Assembly (NCBI GenBank): GCA_016776505.1
Contig: JADHTG010000014.1
Span: 1 to 58,931, forward strand
Length of the DNA stretch: 58,931 nt
Direction: 5' to 3'
From: Bacteroidota bacterium
GTDB lineage: Bacteria; Bacteroidota; Bacteroidia; CAILMK01; JAAYUY01
The position numbers and the translations under genes were made by a program. Shown here one piece after another: positions 10,347-18,959 of this stretch. The notes beneath the pieces are model-generated. The model saw nothing but the letters and a program-made list of their open reading frames with translations, had not been told where the DNA came from and did not search any database. The stretch's first letter is position 1; the number at the start of each line of letters is the position of its first letter.

Positions 10347-10799
10347 CTATTCATAACTATTCAACACATCTGCAGTTCCACTGGTTGATACCTTACCATG
10401 GGTTTTGCCATCGATTTCCATCACCGGGCCCAATGCGCAGCATCCAAGACAGTTGACCGTTTCAAGGCTGAACTTCAAATCTAAATCTGTCTCACCAGAT
10501 TTAATTCCAGTCAGGTCTTCCACCGTTTCCAGTATGCGTGTTGCTCCGCGAACATGGCAGGCTGTTCCCATGCAAATGTGAACCTGGTGACGTCCTTTTG
10601 GAACTAAACTGAATGCTTTATAAAAGCTTGCAATATGCATGACACGGGTCAGGGGTACTTGAAACTTATTACTGACTCGCTCCAAAACCTCTTTGGGAAG
10701 CCAATGATTTTCACTCTGAATTTCAAGTAATACCTGAATAAGCGAACTGGCTTCAGCCTGGTGATTATTTATAATCTGATCTATTCTTTCGTTATTCAT
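10347..10799 (-). CDS. bamG: Class II benzoyl-CoA reductase BamG-like subunit (NuoE type)
   Basis: 150-residue thioredoxin-fold [2Fe-2S] protein of the NuoE family. An N-terminal helical region is followed by cluster ligands in CMGTAC (~87-92) and CLGCC (~127-131), the usual C-x4-C ... C-x3-C spacing. It pairs with the NuoF-like protein encoded next and passes electrons from FMN. Position between the MvhD-like and NuoF-like genes matches bamG. Length is normal for the family. Confidence 0.87.
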   Translation of the reverse strand: MNNERIDQIINNHQAEASSLIQVLLEIQSENHWLPKEVLERVSNKFQVPLTRVMHIASFYKAFSLVPKGRHQVHICMGTACHVRGATRILETVEDLTGIKSGETDLDLKFSLETVNCLGCCALGPVMEIDGKTHGKVSTSGTADVLNSYE

Positions 10800-10802
10800 A
10801 AT

Positions 10803-10911
10803 TTAACATTTCAAATCCCAAGATCCAAATTCCCCGAAGGGATGCCTTAGCCACAAATTCCAGGGCGAGCAGCACTTGGCATTTGAAGCTTTGAATTTGA
10901 GGTTTGAGTCT
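10803..10911. repeat. Repeat-rich bamF-bamG gap
   Basis: Contains AAATCCCAAG, CCAAATTCC, a CCCCGAAGGGATGCC segment shared in reverse with the bamG-bamH gap (ATCCCTTCGGGG), and TTGAATTTGAGGTTTGAG. Decayed inverted-repeat element, no coding potential. Confidence 0.55.
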
Positions 10912-11679
10912 TTAAGGAAGCACATAACATTTACTTTTAACATCATACTTTACCAATCCTTGTGTGGATGAATTATTCATGTGTTTTGCCACTTCTGATG
11001 AACTTAATCCCAATGAATCAGCTATTTCCATGGTGGAAAGAGATTTTTTCTGAAGCAGGGATGTTATCTGGCTGATGGTCAATTTACTGACAATGATCTC
11101 TTGAAATAAGCTCTCAAATTCCTCACTGCTAAAAAAGGTATAATATGCTTCTTCGGTTAATTCAGAAACATGTAACTTTTGAGTTAACACCAGTTTTACA
11201 AATGGAATGATTTTCTTAACGGCCCCAAAACGGAAAGATAATGTTTCCTTATCAATGCCTTCAGCAGTTCCTATAGGTCCGAGTTTCGTAAGTTCTTCAC
11301 TATATTCAGTCATAAAATTAGAAAAGCGGATTCCTTCTCCTGCTGACACCCATTCAATCCGCAAACGTTCTGGATATAGTCCGATGTGTTTCAATATTTT
11401 CCTAAAAACCTGCACCATTCCATATGCGGTGAAATTTCCATTGGTTACATAGTGGCAATCACAAAGATGACAGCCTCCGACAAAAACCCCATCCTGTCCG
11501 TTTACAAATGCTTTCAAAATATGTAACATATCAACCCGGGCAGAACACATGACGCGGATCAAACGGATATGAGGAGGATACTGGAATCTTGAAACACCAG
11601 CAAGATCGGCACCTCCGTAACAGCACCAGTTGCAGATAATGCCTATCATTTTGGGTTGAAAATTATGGTCGATACTCAT
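10912..11679 (-). CDS. bamF: Class II benzoyl-CoA reductase BamF-like subunit (MvhD/FrhD type)
   Basis: 255-residue protein with an N-terminal MvhD domain: CNWCCYGGADLAG (16-28) and later VMCSARVD and GGCHLCDCHY, the [2Fe-2S] ligands through which MvhD passes electrons to HdrA. In many relatives one site in the CNWC motif is selenocysteine; here it reads as plain Cys (TGC TGT), so no Sec machinery is needed. The C-terminal ~65 residues look like a winged helix (SLSTMEIADSLGLSSSEVAKHM), an unusual tail whose role is unclear. It lies directly downstream of the HdrA-like gene, as in bam operons, and probably bridges the NADH module and BamE. Confidence 0.85.
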   Translation of the reverse strand: MSIDHNFQPKMIGIICNWCCYGGADLAGVSRFQYPPHIRLIRVMCSARVDMLHILKAFVNGQDGVFVGGCHLCDCHYVTNGNFTAYGMVQVFRKILKHIGLYPERLRIEWVSAGEGIRFSNFMTEYSEELTKLGPIGTAEGIDKETLSFRFGAVKKIIPFVKLVLTQKLHVSELTEEAYYTFFSSEEFESLFQEIIVSKLTISQITSLLQKKSLSTMEIADSLGLSSSEVAKHMNNSSTQGLVKYDVKSKCYVLP

Positions 11680-11730
11680 TTTTTTTAACTGATCACTTAT
11701 AAACTATTTAAATTAATTCTTATTTTTTAT

Positions 11731-11823
11731 CGCCACAAAGACTCAAAGACACGAAGTTTCACAATGTTTTAAATTTTCTTATAAGCACTTTGTGTTTCTT
11801 TGTGTCCTAGTGCCTTCGTGGCT
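11731..11823. repeat. Inverted repeat in the bamE-bamF gap
   Basis: Left arm GCCACAAAGACTCAAAGACACGAAG and right arm CTTTGTG-TTTCTTTGTGTCC..CTTCGTGGC form a long imperfect hairpin. This is the 'CACAAAGACTCAAAGACACG' type of spacer repeat widespread in Bacteroidota. Confidence 0.75.
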
Positions 11824-11878
11824 AAATTGGATTTTATAAATACCAAATCCTTTCGTAATAATTCATAATTGTAAAATT

Positions 11879-14800
11879 CTAAATCTTTTCATTAGCAGCA
11901 TCGATTTGCGTTAGCAACTCTTCGTCCGTATAATGACTCAGTGAAATCGCGGAAGTGGGACATACAACATTGCAAAGTCCATCTCCCTTGCAAAGGACCG
12001 AGTTTACTATCGCTTTATTTGTTTCACCAAAGGCAATCGCTCCGTATGTACAAACCTTTATGCAGGCTCCACATGAAACGCATGCATTTTCATCCACTTC
12101 ACATACTGAACCTGAGGCCGTGACTGAATCCTGCGAAAGTAAAGTAACTGCTCTTCCTGCAGCGCCATAAGCCTGGCTGATGGCTTCTGAAATATGTTTG
12201 GGATAATGTGCTGTACCACATAAATAAACTCCTTCAGCAGAAAAATCAACCGGTCGTAATTTTACATGAGCCTCCTGGAAAAAGCCATCCTCGTTCAAAG
12301 GAACCTTGAACAAACGGGATGCCTCATAGCTGCCTTCTGATGAAATAACCGCTGCTGCCAGTGAAAGAATGTCTGCATCAATCACCAGTTCCTTACCCAT
12401 GATGGGGTCCATAACACTCAGCCTTAAAACTTCAGAATCCCCTTCTTTTACAGCTTCCACTTTGGGCTTCCTGTGAGGTTCGTACTGAATGAATTTCACA
12501 TCTTTGTCAGCAGCCATCCTATAATAATCTTCGCTGTATCCATAGGTTCTGATATCTCTGAAAAGAATATAAATATCTATTTCAGGATTGATCTCCCGTA
12601 GCTTCAAAGCATTCTTTATCGAGTGGGTGCAACATACACGACTGCAGTAATTCCTGTCCTCCTGGCGACAACCCACACATTGTATCATGACCAGGCTTTT
12701 GGCATCTGCCAGTTTTTTATCTCCCCTGGCCAATTGCTCTCCCATTTCTACGGATGTCATGACCTTATCGCTCGTTCCATAAAGATATTCAGTGGGTCTG
12801 TATTCAACAGCACCTGTTGCCAGTATGGCTGCACCATGTTTTATCGTTTTGTTTCTTCCTTCAGAAACTACTGTGGTAACGAAATTTCCAACATAACCAG
12901 ATACATCTGTGATGGTAGCACTGTGAGAAACAAATATTAACGGATGCTTATACACCTTACTGATCAGCTCTTTCAAATATTCATCGACATCCAGGCCTTC
13001 CAAAGTAGTTGGAATTCTCAAAGCCATCCCTCCCAGGTTGGCTTCTTTCTCCAGCAGGTGAACCTCGAATCCCTGGTTTGCAATACTGAGGGCAGAAGTC
13101 ATTCCAGCCAATCCTCCGCCAACCACAAGGGCTGCTTTATTCACAGGAAGATCAAATTCCTGAAGCGGTTCCAGGTGGGCAGCACGTGCCACTGACATGC
13201 GTACAATATCCTTTGCTTTCTGTGATGCTTCTTCCTTTTGTTTGGAGTGTACCCATGAGCAATGTTCCCGTATATTGGCCATGTCAAAAAAGTATTGATT
13301 CAGCCCACCTTCCCTAAGCGTATCCCGAAACAGGGGTTCATGAGTTTTGGGTGTACAGGCAGCTACAACCACCCTGTTTAGACCTTTTTCTTTTATTGTA
13401 TTCGCGATCTGCTGGGCTGCATCTGTTGAGCAGATGAAAAGGCCCTCTTCTGCATGCACTACATTCTCCAGCGTTTTGGAGTAATCCACCAGTGAAGGAA
13501 TATCTACTACACGTCCGATATTTGCCCCGCAATGGCAGGCAAATACACCCACCTTGGGTTCCTCTTCCGATACATCTCTTTCCTCAGGGTAAATCCGTTC
13601 TTTTGAAAGTTTTCCTCTCCTGAGTTTTAAAAGTTCACTTACCAGGGCATTCGCTCCGCTTGCTGTGACAACCGATTCGGGAATGTCAAGTGGTCCGGCA
13701 AAAGCTCCACTGATGAAAATGCCCGGTCTGGTGGTTTGAATTGGAGTAGTGGCTTGAGTATCACAGAATTGATGGTCATTGAGTTCAATTCCAAATATAT
13801 CTGCAAGCTCCTCAACCTGAGCAGGAGCGGTCAATCCAACTCCCAGAACCACAAGGTCGAATTCCTCTTCCTTCACACCATCATCGGTTGTGGCATACTT
13901 TATTGTTAGGTTTTGTGAACCAGGTATTTCCTTTCCCACAGTAACATAGCTCCTGATGAATGTCACCCCGGGAAGATTTTCAGCTCGCTCATAAAAGCGT
14001 TCGAAATCTTTCCCATAAGCCCTGATATCATTATGAAAAATCATGGCTTCCATATCCGCATCATGGTCTTTCGCCAGGATAACCTGTTTCTGGATATAAG
14101 TACAGCAAACAGAAGAACAATAACTATGACCTCCCTCGATGGACTGTCTTGATCCCACACAATGAATCCAGGCAATTTTCTTTGGATGTTTATGATCAGA
14201 GGGGCGCAGTATCTCCCCTGTATGCGGACCTGTTGCGCATAAAAGACGTTCGAAATCAAGGCTGCTTACTACATTTTTATATTTTCCATATCCATAATCA
14301 CCACGCACTTCGGGATGAAAAACATCATATCCGGGCGATAAAACTATTGCGCCTACTTTTACCACTCTTTTTTCAGCTTTTTGATGAAGGTCAATAGCTT
14401 TGTTTTTACACACACCGATACAAATGGAACAAGTGCCATCTTTCAGAAAATGGCAGCTCTCATCAATGTAAGGAACAAGAGGAACTGCCTGTGAAAAGTA
14501 GATATGCGTTGCTTTATTTTCAGAAAGGTTCTGATTAAATGGATCCGGGATATGAAGAGGGCAATATTCAGCACAAACTGTGCAACCTGTACATTTGTCC
14601 TCAATGACGTATCTTGGTTTTTTATTGAGTGTTACAGTGAAATTGCCAGCTTCTCCATCCACATGAACTACTTCTGTATAGGTCAGAATTTCAATATTAG
14701 GATGCCGATCACATTCAATGAACTTGGGAGATTCAATGCACATGGAGCAATCATTCGTGGGAAAGGTTTTGTCAAGCTGGGCCATTTTGCCACCAATAGT

Positions 14801-14947
14801 AGGTGCCTTGTCAACCAAATAAACCTTGTATCCGGTTGTTGCCAGATCCAGTGCAGCCTGAATGCCGCTGATCCCTCCTCCGACTACAATGACATCCGCA
14901 ATGTGGTCGTTTTTTATATTTATATTTTCAACACCTTCTTCTTTCAT
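11879..14947 (-). CDS. bamE: Class II benzoyl-CoA reductase BamE-like subunit (double HdrA)
   Basis: 1022-residue flavoprotein made of two HdrA-like modules. First module: FAD motif VGGGISGIQAALD (~22-34), the cysteine cluster NDCSMCIESPKFIEC, ferredoxin motifs CTGCTVCAEYC and CSICIGVCKNK, and GVGLTAPAQ. Second: GVFACHCGANIG (~475), another FAD motif VVGGGLAGMTSAL (~615), VGCRQEDRNYCSRVCC, and C-terminal ferredoxin motifs CVSCGACIKVC and CKGDGLCNVVC. HdrA flavins split electron pairs in methanogens; in the Bam complex BamE is thought to couple NADH (and perhaps ferredoxin) oxidation to the very low-potential ring reduction. Length and domain pairing match BamE. It is the largest gene of the operon. 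Confidence 0.88.
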   Translation of the reverse strand: MKEEGVENINIKNDHIADVIVVGGGISGIQAALDLATTGYKVYLVDKAPTIGGKMAQLDKTFPTNDCSMCIESPKFIECDRHPNIEILTYTEVVHVDGEAGNFTVTLNKKPRYVIEDKCTGCTVCAEYCPLHIPDPFNQNLSENKATHIYFSQAVPLVPYIDESCHFLKDGTCSICIGVCKNKAIDLHQKAEKRVVKVGAIVLSPGYDVFHPEVRGDYGYGKYKNVVSSLDFERLLCATGPHTGEILRPSDHKHPKKIAWIHCVGSRQSIEGGHSYCSSVCCTYIQKQVILAKDHDADMEAMIFHNDIRAYGKDFERFYERAENLPGVTFIRSYVTVGKEIPGSQNLTIKYATTDDGVKEEEFDLVVLGVGLTAPAQVEELADIFGIELNDHQFCDTQATTPIQTTRPGIFISGAFAGPLDIPESVVTASGANALVSELLKLRRGKLSKERIYPEERDVSEEEPKVGVFACHCGANIGRVVDIPSLVDYSKTLENVVHAEEGLFICSTDAAQQIANTIKEKGLNRVVVAACTPKTHEPLFRDTLREGGLNQYFFDMANIREHCSWVHSKQKEEASQKAKDIVRMSVARAAHLEPLQEFDLPVNKAALVVGGGLAGMTSALSIANQGFEVHLLEKEANLGGMALRIPTTLEGLDVDEYLKELISKVYKHPLIFVSHSATITDVSGYVGNFVTTVVSEGRNKTIKHGAAILATGAVEYRPTEYLYGTSDKVMTSVEMGEQLARGDKKLADAKSLVMIQCVGCRQEDRNYCSRVCCTHSIKNALKLREINPEIDIYILFRDIRTYGYSEDYYRMAADKDVKFIQYEPHRKPKVEAVKEGDSEVLRLSVMDPIMGKELVIDADILSLAAAVISSEGSYEASRLFKVPLNEDGFFQEAHVKLRPVDFSAEGVYLCGTAHYPKHISEAISQAYGAAGRAVTLLSQDSVTASGSVCEVDENACVSCGACIKVCTYGAIAFGETNKAIVNSVLCKGDGLCNVVCPTSAISLSHYTDEELLTQIDAANEKI

Positions 14948-14954
14948 TTCTTTT

Positions 14955-15062
14955 TAAATTACCAAATCCCAATTTTCCCGAATGGATGGTTTTGGCTCAA
15001 GTCCCAAGCTATTTCTTTCTTGTGGCCTGTGGCTTGGATTTTGAAACTTGAATCTATTCATT
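14955..15062. repeat. Repeat-bearing bamD-bamE gap
   Basis: Contains CCAAATCCCAATTTTCCCG, CAAGTCCCAAGC, GGCTTGGATTTTGAAACTTGAA; the CCCAAGC/GCTTGG units are inverted. Same decayed spacer family. Confidence 0.55.
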
Positions 15063-15069
15063 TTCTAAA

Positions 15070-16224
15070 TCATGAGATTGCTTCCTGAATAATTTCAGTA
15101 ATGTCCTTTATTTCAATGCTTTCATCATCCTTGCTGTTCAACAGGCTGTCTTCAAAATTAGCAATGCAATAAGGACATGCAGTTGCCATCACATCAGCTC
15201 CTGTTTCCACGGCCTGTTGCAACCTGATGTCAGAAAATCTTTCTCCTTTAGGAGTATCCATCCAGATACGGCCTCCTCCACCTCCACAGCAAAAACTTTC
15301 TTCCCTGGTCTCAACCATTTCCCTTAATTCTAAAGCAGCAATTTTCTGCAATACTTGTCGGGGTTCATCGTAAATACTGTTGTGCCTACCTAAATAACAT
15401 GGATCGTGATAGGTCACTTTTTTCTTATACTCTTTGGACAATTCAAGCCGGCCTTCCCGGATCAGTTCGAAAACATACTGCGCGATATGAACGATTTCAA
15501 AATTCACCATGAATTCAGGATACTCATTTTTAAACGTATGATAGCAATGCGGGGAAGAAACAAGAATTCTTTTCACTCCATGATCAATAAATGTTTTGAT
15601 ATTCTCTTTCGCTAATTGCAGGTATAAAGTCTCGTCACCGGCTTTGCGTATACTTTCTCCGCAACAGTTTTCTTTTGAGCCCAGAATACCATAATTTACG
15701 CTTGCTTTATTCAGTATACTGGCAGTAGCAACAGCCACCTTTTTTAACCTGGGGTCATAACTCAGGTAACAGCCCGGATAATAAAGAATTTCCATATCAC
15801 TGGCAAAGGTCTTGACAGAAAGTCCTTTTGCCCAGTCTGCCCTCTTGCTTCGATCTTCCATAAATGGATTCCCTTCTGCATTCAGAGCCGATCTGATGGA
15901 ACGCACAGGATCAGCCGAAGCTGCATAAATGCCATAATCTGTTGCTAACCTGCGCAATGCAATCCCCGATTCAACCTGCCCGACATTGCGCGGACAGGCT
16001 TGTGAGCATTTCCCACAGGTCGTACAAAGCCAGATATCTTCTCCTTCTATCTCAGACATTCCCAAATTACCCCCACGCACCAATTTGCGCATACTGAAAT
16101 TCCTTATGCCGCTCCATGGACAAACTACATCACACTTCCCACACTGGTAGCATAGTTTGAAAGAGTCACCACCCTGTTCTTTTATAATTTCGCTGATCTC
16201 TTTATAGTCGGCTAATTTCTCCAT
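15070..16224 (-). CDS. bamD: Class II benzoyl-CoA reductase BamD-like subunit (HdrD/GlpC type)
   Basis: 384-residue iron-sulfur protein. N-terminal pair of [4Fe-4S] motifs CYQCGKCDVVCPW (~25-37) and CTTCGKCSQACP (~66-77) as in HdrC, then two CCG domains as in HdrB: CCGESIRK (~205) and CCGGGGGRIWM (~315) followed by ACPYC. This fused HdrC-HdrB layout is that of HdrD and BamD; it should relay electrons between BamE and BamB-BamC. The longest frame starts at a TTG (16239) within the spacer repeat; the ATG at 16224 gives the natural start. Cytosolic, no membrane segments. Confidence 0.86.
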   Translation of the reverse strand: MEKLADYKEISEIIKEQGGDSFKLCYQCGKCDVVCPWSGIRNFSMRKLVRGGNLGMSEIEGEDIWLCTTCGKCSQACPRNVGQVESGIALRRLATDYGIYAASADPVRSIRSALNAEGNPFMEDRSKRADWAKGLSVKTFASDMEILYYPGCYLSYDPRLKKVAVATASILNKASVNYGILGSKENCCGESIRKAGDETLYLQLAKENIKTFIDHGVKRILVSSPHCYHTFKNEYPEFMVNFEIVHIAQYVFELIREGRLELSKEYKKKVTYHDPCYLGRHNSIYDEPRQVLQKIAALELREMVETREESFCCGGGGGRIWMDTPKGERFSDIRLQQAVETGADVMATACPYCIANFEDSLLNSKDDESIEIKDITEIIQEAIS

Positions 16225-16239
16225 TATTTTAAGTATCAA

Positions 16240-16385
16240 GTTTCAAGATCCAGGTTCACACTCTGTGATTTTCAAAGTCTATTAATATCCTATTCATATT
16301 CTGCTTTGAAATTTGAATTTGTGCCGAATGCATCCCTCCTGGAAAATTTGCCCTCCTGCCGGCAGGGCAAGAATTTTAGTCTTCA
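16240..16385. repeat. Repeat-bearing bamC-bamD gap
   Basis: Contains AAGTTTCAAGATCCAGG, CTTTGAAATTTGAATTTG, the hairpin CCTGCCGGCAGG and GCCCTCCTGCCGGCAGGGC. Another decayed inverted repeat of the same family. Confidence 0.6.
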
Positions 16386-16390
16386 CCATT

Positions 16391-16936
16391 TTAACCCTTC
16401 TTAGATTCAGATAAACGTTCAATGACATCCTTTATATTGTTCAATCCATATTTATTGGCCAGTGCTTCCAATCCAATTTCCAGGTCTTCCTGTTTCACCT
16501 CCTCTTCAATTTCTTCTTCCCTTTCTTCGTATATCAATGCTTCATTCAAGCACCACTTGACACACAAAGGTATTTCCTGGGCTGGATCACTTTCACACAT
16601 ATCACATTTTAGCGGAAGTCCCGAATCAGGTTCTTTGAAAAGGTCCCTCGAAGGACAGGAAGCCCTGCAAAATGCACATTCGTCATATTCTTTTCCATCA
16701 ATAATATATTTGTCCCTGCCGGCACATTCTGCCACCGCATATTCACCTGCATATACAGGTACATATATATCTGCAATTGGATCACGTATGACCCGGATCC
16801 GGGACCTCGCAGGATTGTTGCTGCTATATTTTGGAGAAGAATGAAATGCAGAGCAAATCACCTCACAAGCCATGCAGCCCACGCACTTGTCAACGTCAAT
16901 ATTTATGGTTTTTATTTTTCTTTTCTTACCCTTCAT
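16391..16936 (-). CDS. bamC: Class II benzoyl-CoA reductase BamC-like electron-transfer subunit
   Basis: 181-residue polyferredoxin of the DMSO-reductase-B/HycB style. Cysteine groups: CVGCMACEVIC (~18-28), CAFCRASC (~86-93) and CDMCESD...CVKWC (~109-127), enough for three [4Fe-4S] clusters. In Geobacter BamC forms a tight heterotetramer with the active-site subunit BamB. The start codon overlaps the end of bamB by 11 bases, the only overlapping pair in this operon, which suits a 1:1 complex made by coupled translation. C-terminus is acidic (EEREEEIEEEVKQED). Confidence 0.86.
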   Translation of the reverse strand: MKGKKRKIKTINIDVDKCVGCMACEVICSAFHSSPKYSSNNPARSRIRVIRDPIADIYVPVYAGEYAVAECAGRDKYIIDGKEYDECAFCRASCPSRDLFKEPDSGLPLKCDMCESDPAQEIPLCVKWCLNEALIYEEREEEIEEEVKQEDLEIGLEALANKYGLNNIKDVIERLSESKKG

Positions 16937-18959
16937 TCTTTACTTCCTCCACTTTATTTTTTCCATTGTTTTCTGAAGTTTCATCAGGAAGAGTATCATT
17001 AGAATCAGAATATATACCTCTATTCTGGAAATCGTCGCTTACATAATCCAGTCCCAGATCTTGCAGTGATTCTTTCGTAGGAATACTTTCTCTATTCCAG
17101 CCTTTAAACTTATAATAGGTATCCAGTAGTTCCTTTTCAAGCTCAGGAAATCTCTTTTTCCAATGATTTGCAGGTGGTTTATCATCTTTTCTCCTCATGC
17201 CCCTGCTTATATTAATAGCTCGAACCAAGGTTCTGTATCGTTTAGCTGCCTTGCTTAATTTGGCTTCATCCATTTCAATACCAGCTCCCCAGGAAATCAG
17301 TTTTGGAAAATTGTGTATATGATAAGGAGGCTTCAAGGGAAATGATGACAATCCCGCACACATCCCAAGGGCATCATCAATGTAATGCATTTTCTCCTGC
17401 CAGTCAACGATGTCACAGCACATTTGAACAGTAGGATAATAGGGAAATGAGTTCTCACCGCGAAGCTCCCAATCCAGGAAATACTGTTTGAATTTCTCAT
17501 CAGGAACCTGGTGCCAATCCTTCACAAATTCTTCCCTTTCTTCCCTGGTTGGAAAAGGCATTTGGGGAAATTGTCCTTCAATCTGGGTAATATTGATCTT
17601 CTCACCGGTACAATACATCAGGAAATAAATGGGATTCAGCATGGATAATTTAAGAGGCATCTGCTCATGTTTTTTAATATTATTATGTGCATAATCCTCA
17701 GCCCCTTTTCCAATCTCTTTTGCTGCCCAATAAGTACCATTGGCCAGGGCATCTCCTATTCCTTCTCTCCTGACAATTCTGTCAAGCAACCAGAAAAATT
17801 TCTCATCGTTGGATTCCGGCATGCCCTTCATGTCTTCATCACTCAATATGTCATTTTCATAGAGTTCCAGAGCAAAAGCCATTACTTGTGGAGTTGAAAA
17901 TGCATCCACACCATATTCAGTTGCCCGCTGGGCAATTTTTAAGCCAAAATCCAGGTTGGACATGGCAGCCATTGTATAGGTCAGTTTAGAGAAGCATTTC
18001 ATCATATAGGTTGGAAGTCCCTCAATGGAAATCGTAGCTCCGCATTTCATAGGGCAATTATAGCAGCTTATTAATCGCTTCCTTGCATTTTCCAGGGTCT
18101 CTGTCCATTCTTTTTCAACCTCCTCAGTCCAAAAGCCTTTTCTACGGTGGCGGGAATTACCCCACATGAAGCTTTCAGTGTGCCATTTTTCATCATGGGT
18201 TTTCATTTCCTGTGGTGAACCAAGACCTGCTAATATGGGCATAACACCTGGGATTGGCTTGGCATCGCGGACTTTTATATATTCCAGCACTTCATTGCAC
18301 ATGCCAAGGAATTCTTCAGCTTGTGCAATGTTTATGTCACCTGTACCACGAACCGCTATTGCTTTTACGCCCTTGTCACCCATGACAGCTCCTATTCCTC
18401 CTCTGCTGGCACTGGACCTGCCTTGCTCTATGGATGCAAAATACACCTTATTCTCACCCGCCAGTCCGATCGAAAGAACCTGTGCTTTGGGTTCATTCAA
18501 TTCCTGCTGAATAAGCTTTTCCGTTTCAATGGCTCCTTTTCCCTGCAAATGGGAAGCATCCCGCAACTCCACTGTATCATTATTGATCCACAAATAAACC
18601 AGATCAGGAGACTTACCGCTTAATATTATTTTGTCATAACCAGCGTACTTTAATTCAGGAGCCCAAAATCCACCCATCATTGAAAAAGCCAATAATTTAG
18701 TCTGGGGAGAAATGGTTGTAACAATGGTGCGGTTACACCCGGGAGCTGGAGTCCCGCACAAAAGGCCGGCAGCAAAAATGAGCAGATTATCAGGAGAAAA
18801 TGCTTCCACCTCCGGAGGGACCCTGTCCCACATTATTTTGGCATTTGTACCCAATCCTCCAAGATAAAGTTCAGTCTCCATAGGGTCACTTGCTACCCTT
18901 TCAATATTTCCCCGGCTTAAGTCAATTTCTAAATTAAAACCTGTCTCTGCATATCTCAT
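16926..18959 (-). CDS. bamB: Class II benzoyl-CoA reductase active-site subunit BamB-like (tungsten, AOR family)
   Basis: 677-residue member of the aldehyde:ferredoxin oxidoreductase family, slightly longer than Geobacter BamB (~650). The AOR fold is shown by NLLIFAAGLLCGTPAPGCNR, GGFWAPELKYAGYDKIILSG and SRGGIGAVMGDKGVKAI. The [4Fe-4S] ligands are Cys299, Cys302, Cys306 and Cys534 (LGMC). The residues I recall as functional in the BamB crystal structure, Glu251, His260 and the tungsten ligand Cys322, fall on Glu251 (QEMK), His260 (EKWH) and Cys322 (MMKCFS) here with the same numbering. Ordinary aldehyde oxidoreductases lack that cysteine ligand, so I prefer ring reductase over aldehyde oxidation. 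Reaction: two-electron reduction of an aryl-CoA to a cyclic dienoyl-CoA without ATP; the exact substrate here may be 2-aminobenzoyl-CoA or benzoyl-CoA. First gene of the minus-strand operon. Confidence 0.9.
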   Translation of the reverse strand: MRYAETGFNLEIDLSRGNIERVASDPMETELYLGGLGTNAKIMWDRVPPEVEAFSPDNLLIFAAGLLCGTPAPGCNRTIVTTISPQTKLLAFSMMGGFWAPELKYAGYDKIILSGKSPDLVYLWINNDTVELRDASHLQGKGAIETEKLIQQELNEPKAQVLSIGLAGENKVYFASIEQGRSSASRGGIGAVMGDKGVKAIAVRGTGDINIAQAEEFLGMCNEVLEYIKVRDAKPIPGVMPILAGLGSPQEMKTHDEKWHTESFMWGNSRHRRKGFWTEEVEKEWTETLENARKRLISCYNCPMKCGATISIEGLPTYMMKCFSKLTYTMAAMSNLDFGLKIAQRATEYGVDAFSTPQVMAFALELYENDILSDEDMKGMPESNDEKFFWLLDRIVRREGIGDALANGTYWAAKEIGKGAEDYAHNNIKKHEQMPLKLSMLNPIYFLMYCTGEKINITQIEGQFPQMPFPTREEREEFVKDWHQVPDEKFKQYFLDWELRGENSFPYYPTVQMCCDIVDWQEKMHYIDDALGMCAGLSSFPLKPPYHIHNFPKLISWGAGIEMDEAKLSKAAKRYRTLVRAINISRGMRRKDDKPPANHWKKRFPELEKELLDTYYKFKGWNRESIPTKESLQDLGLDYVSDDFQNRGIYSDSNDTLPDETSENNGKNKVEEVKNEG

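Noticed and set aside
11590..11640. Selenocysteine in the MvhD-like protein
   Set aside because: The codons at the motif are TGC and TGT; no in-frame TGA is present.
14504..15088. 194-codon plus-strand frame
   Set aside because: Antisense to bamE and the bamD-bamE spacer; composition and motifs do not suggest a protein.
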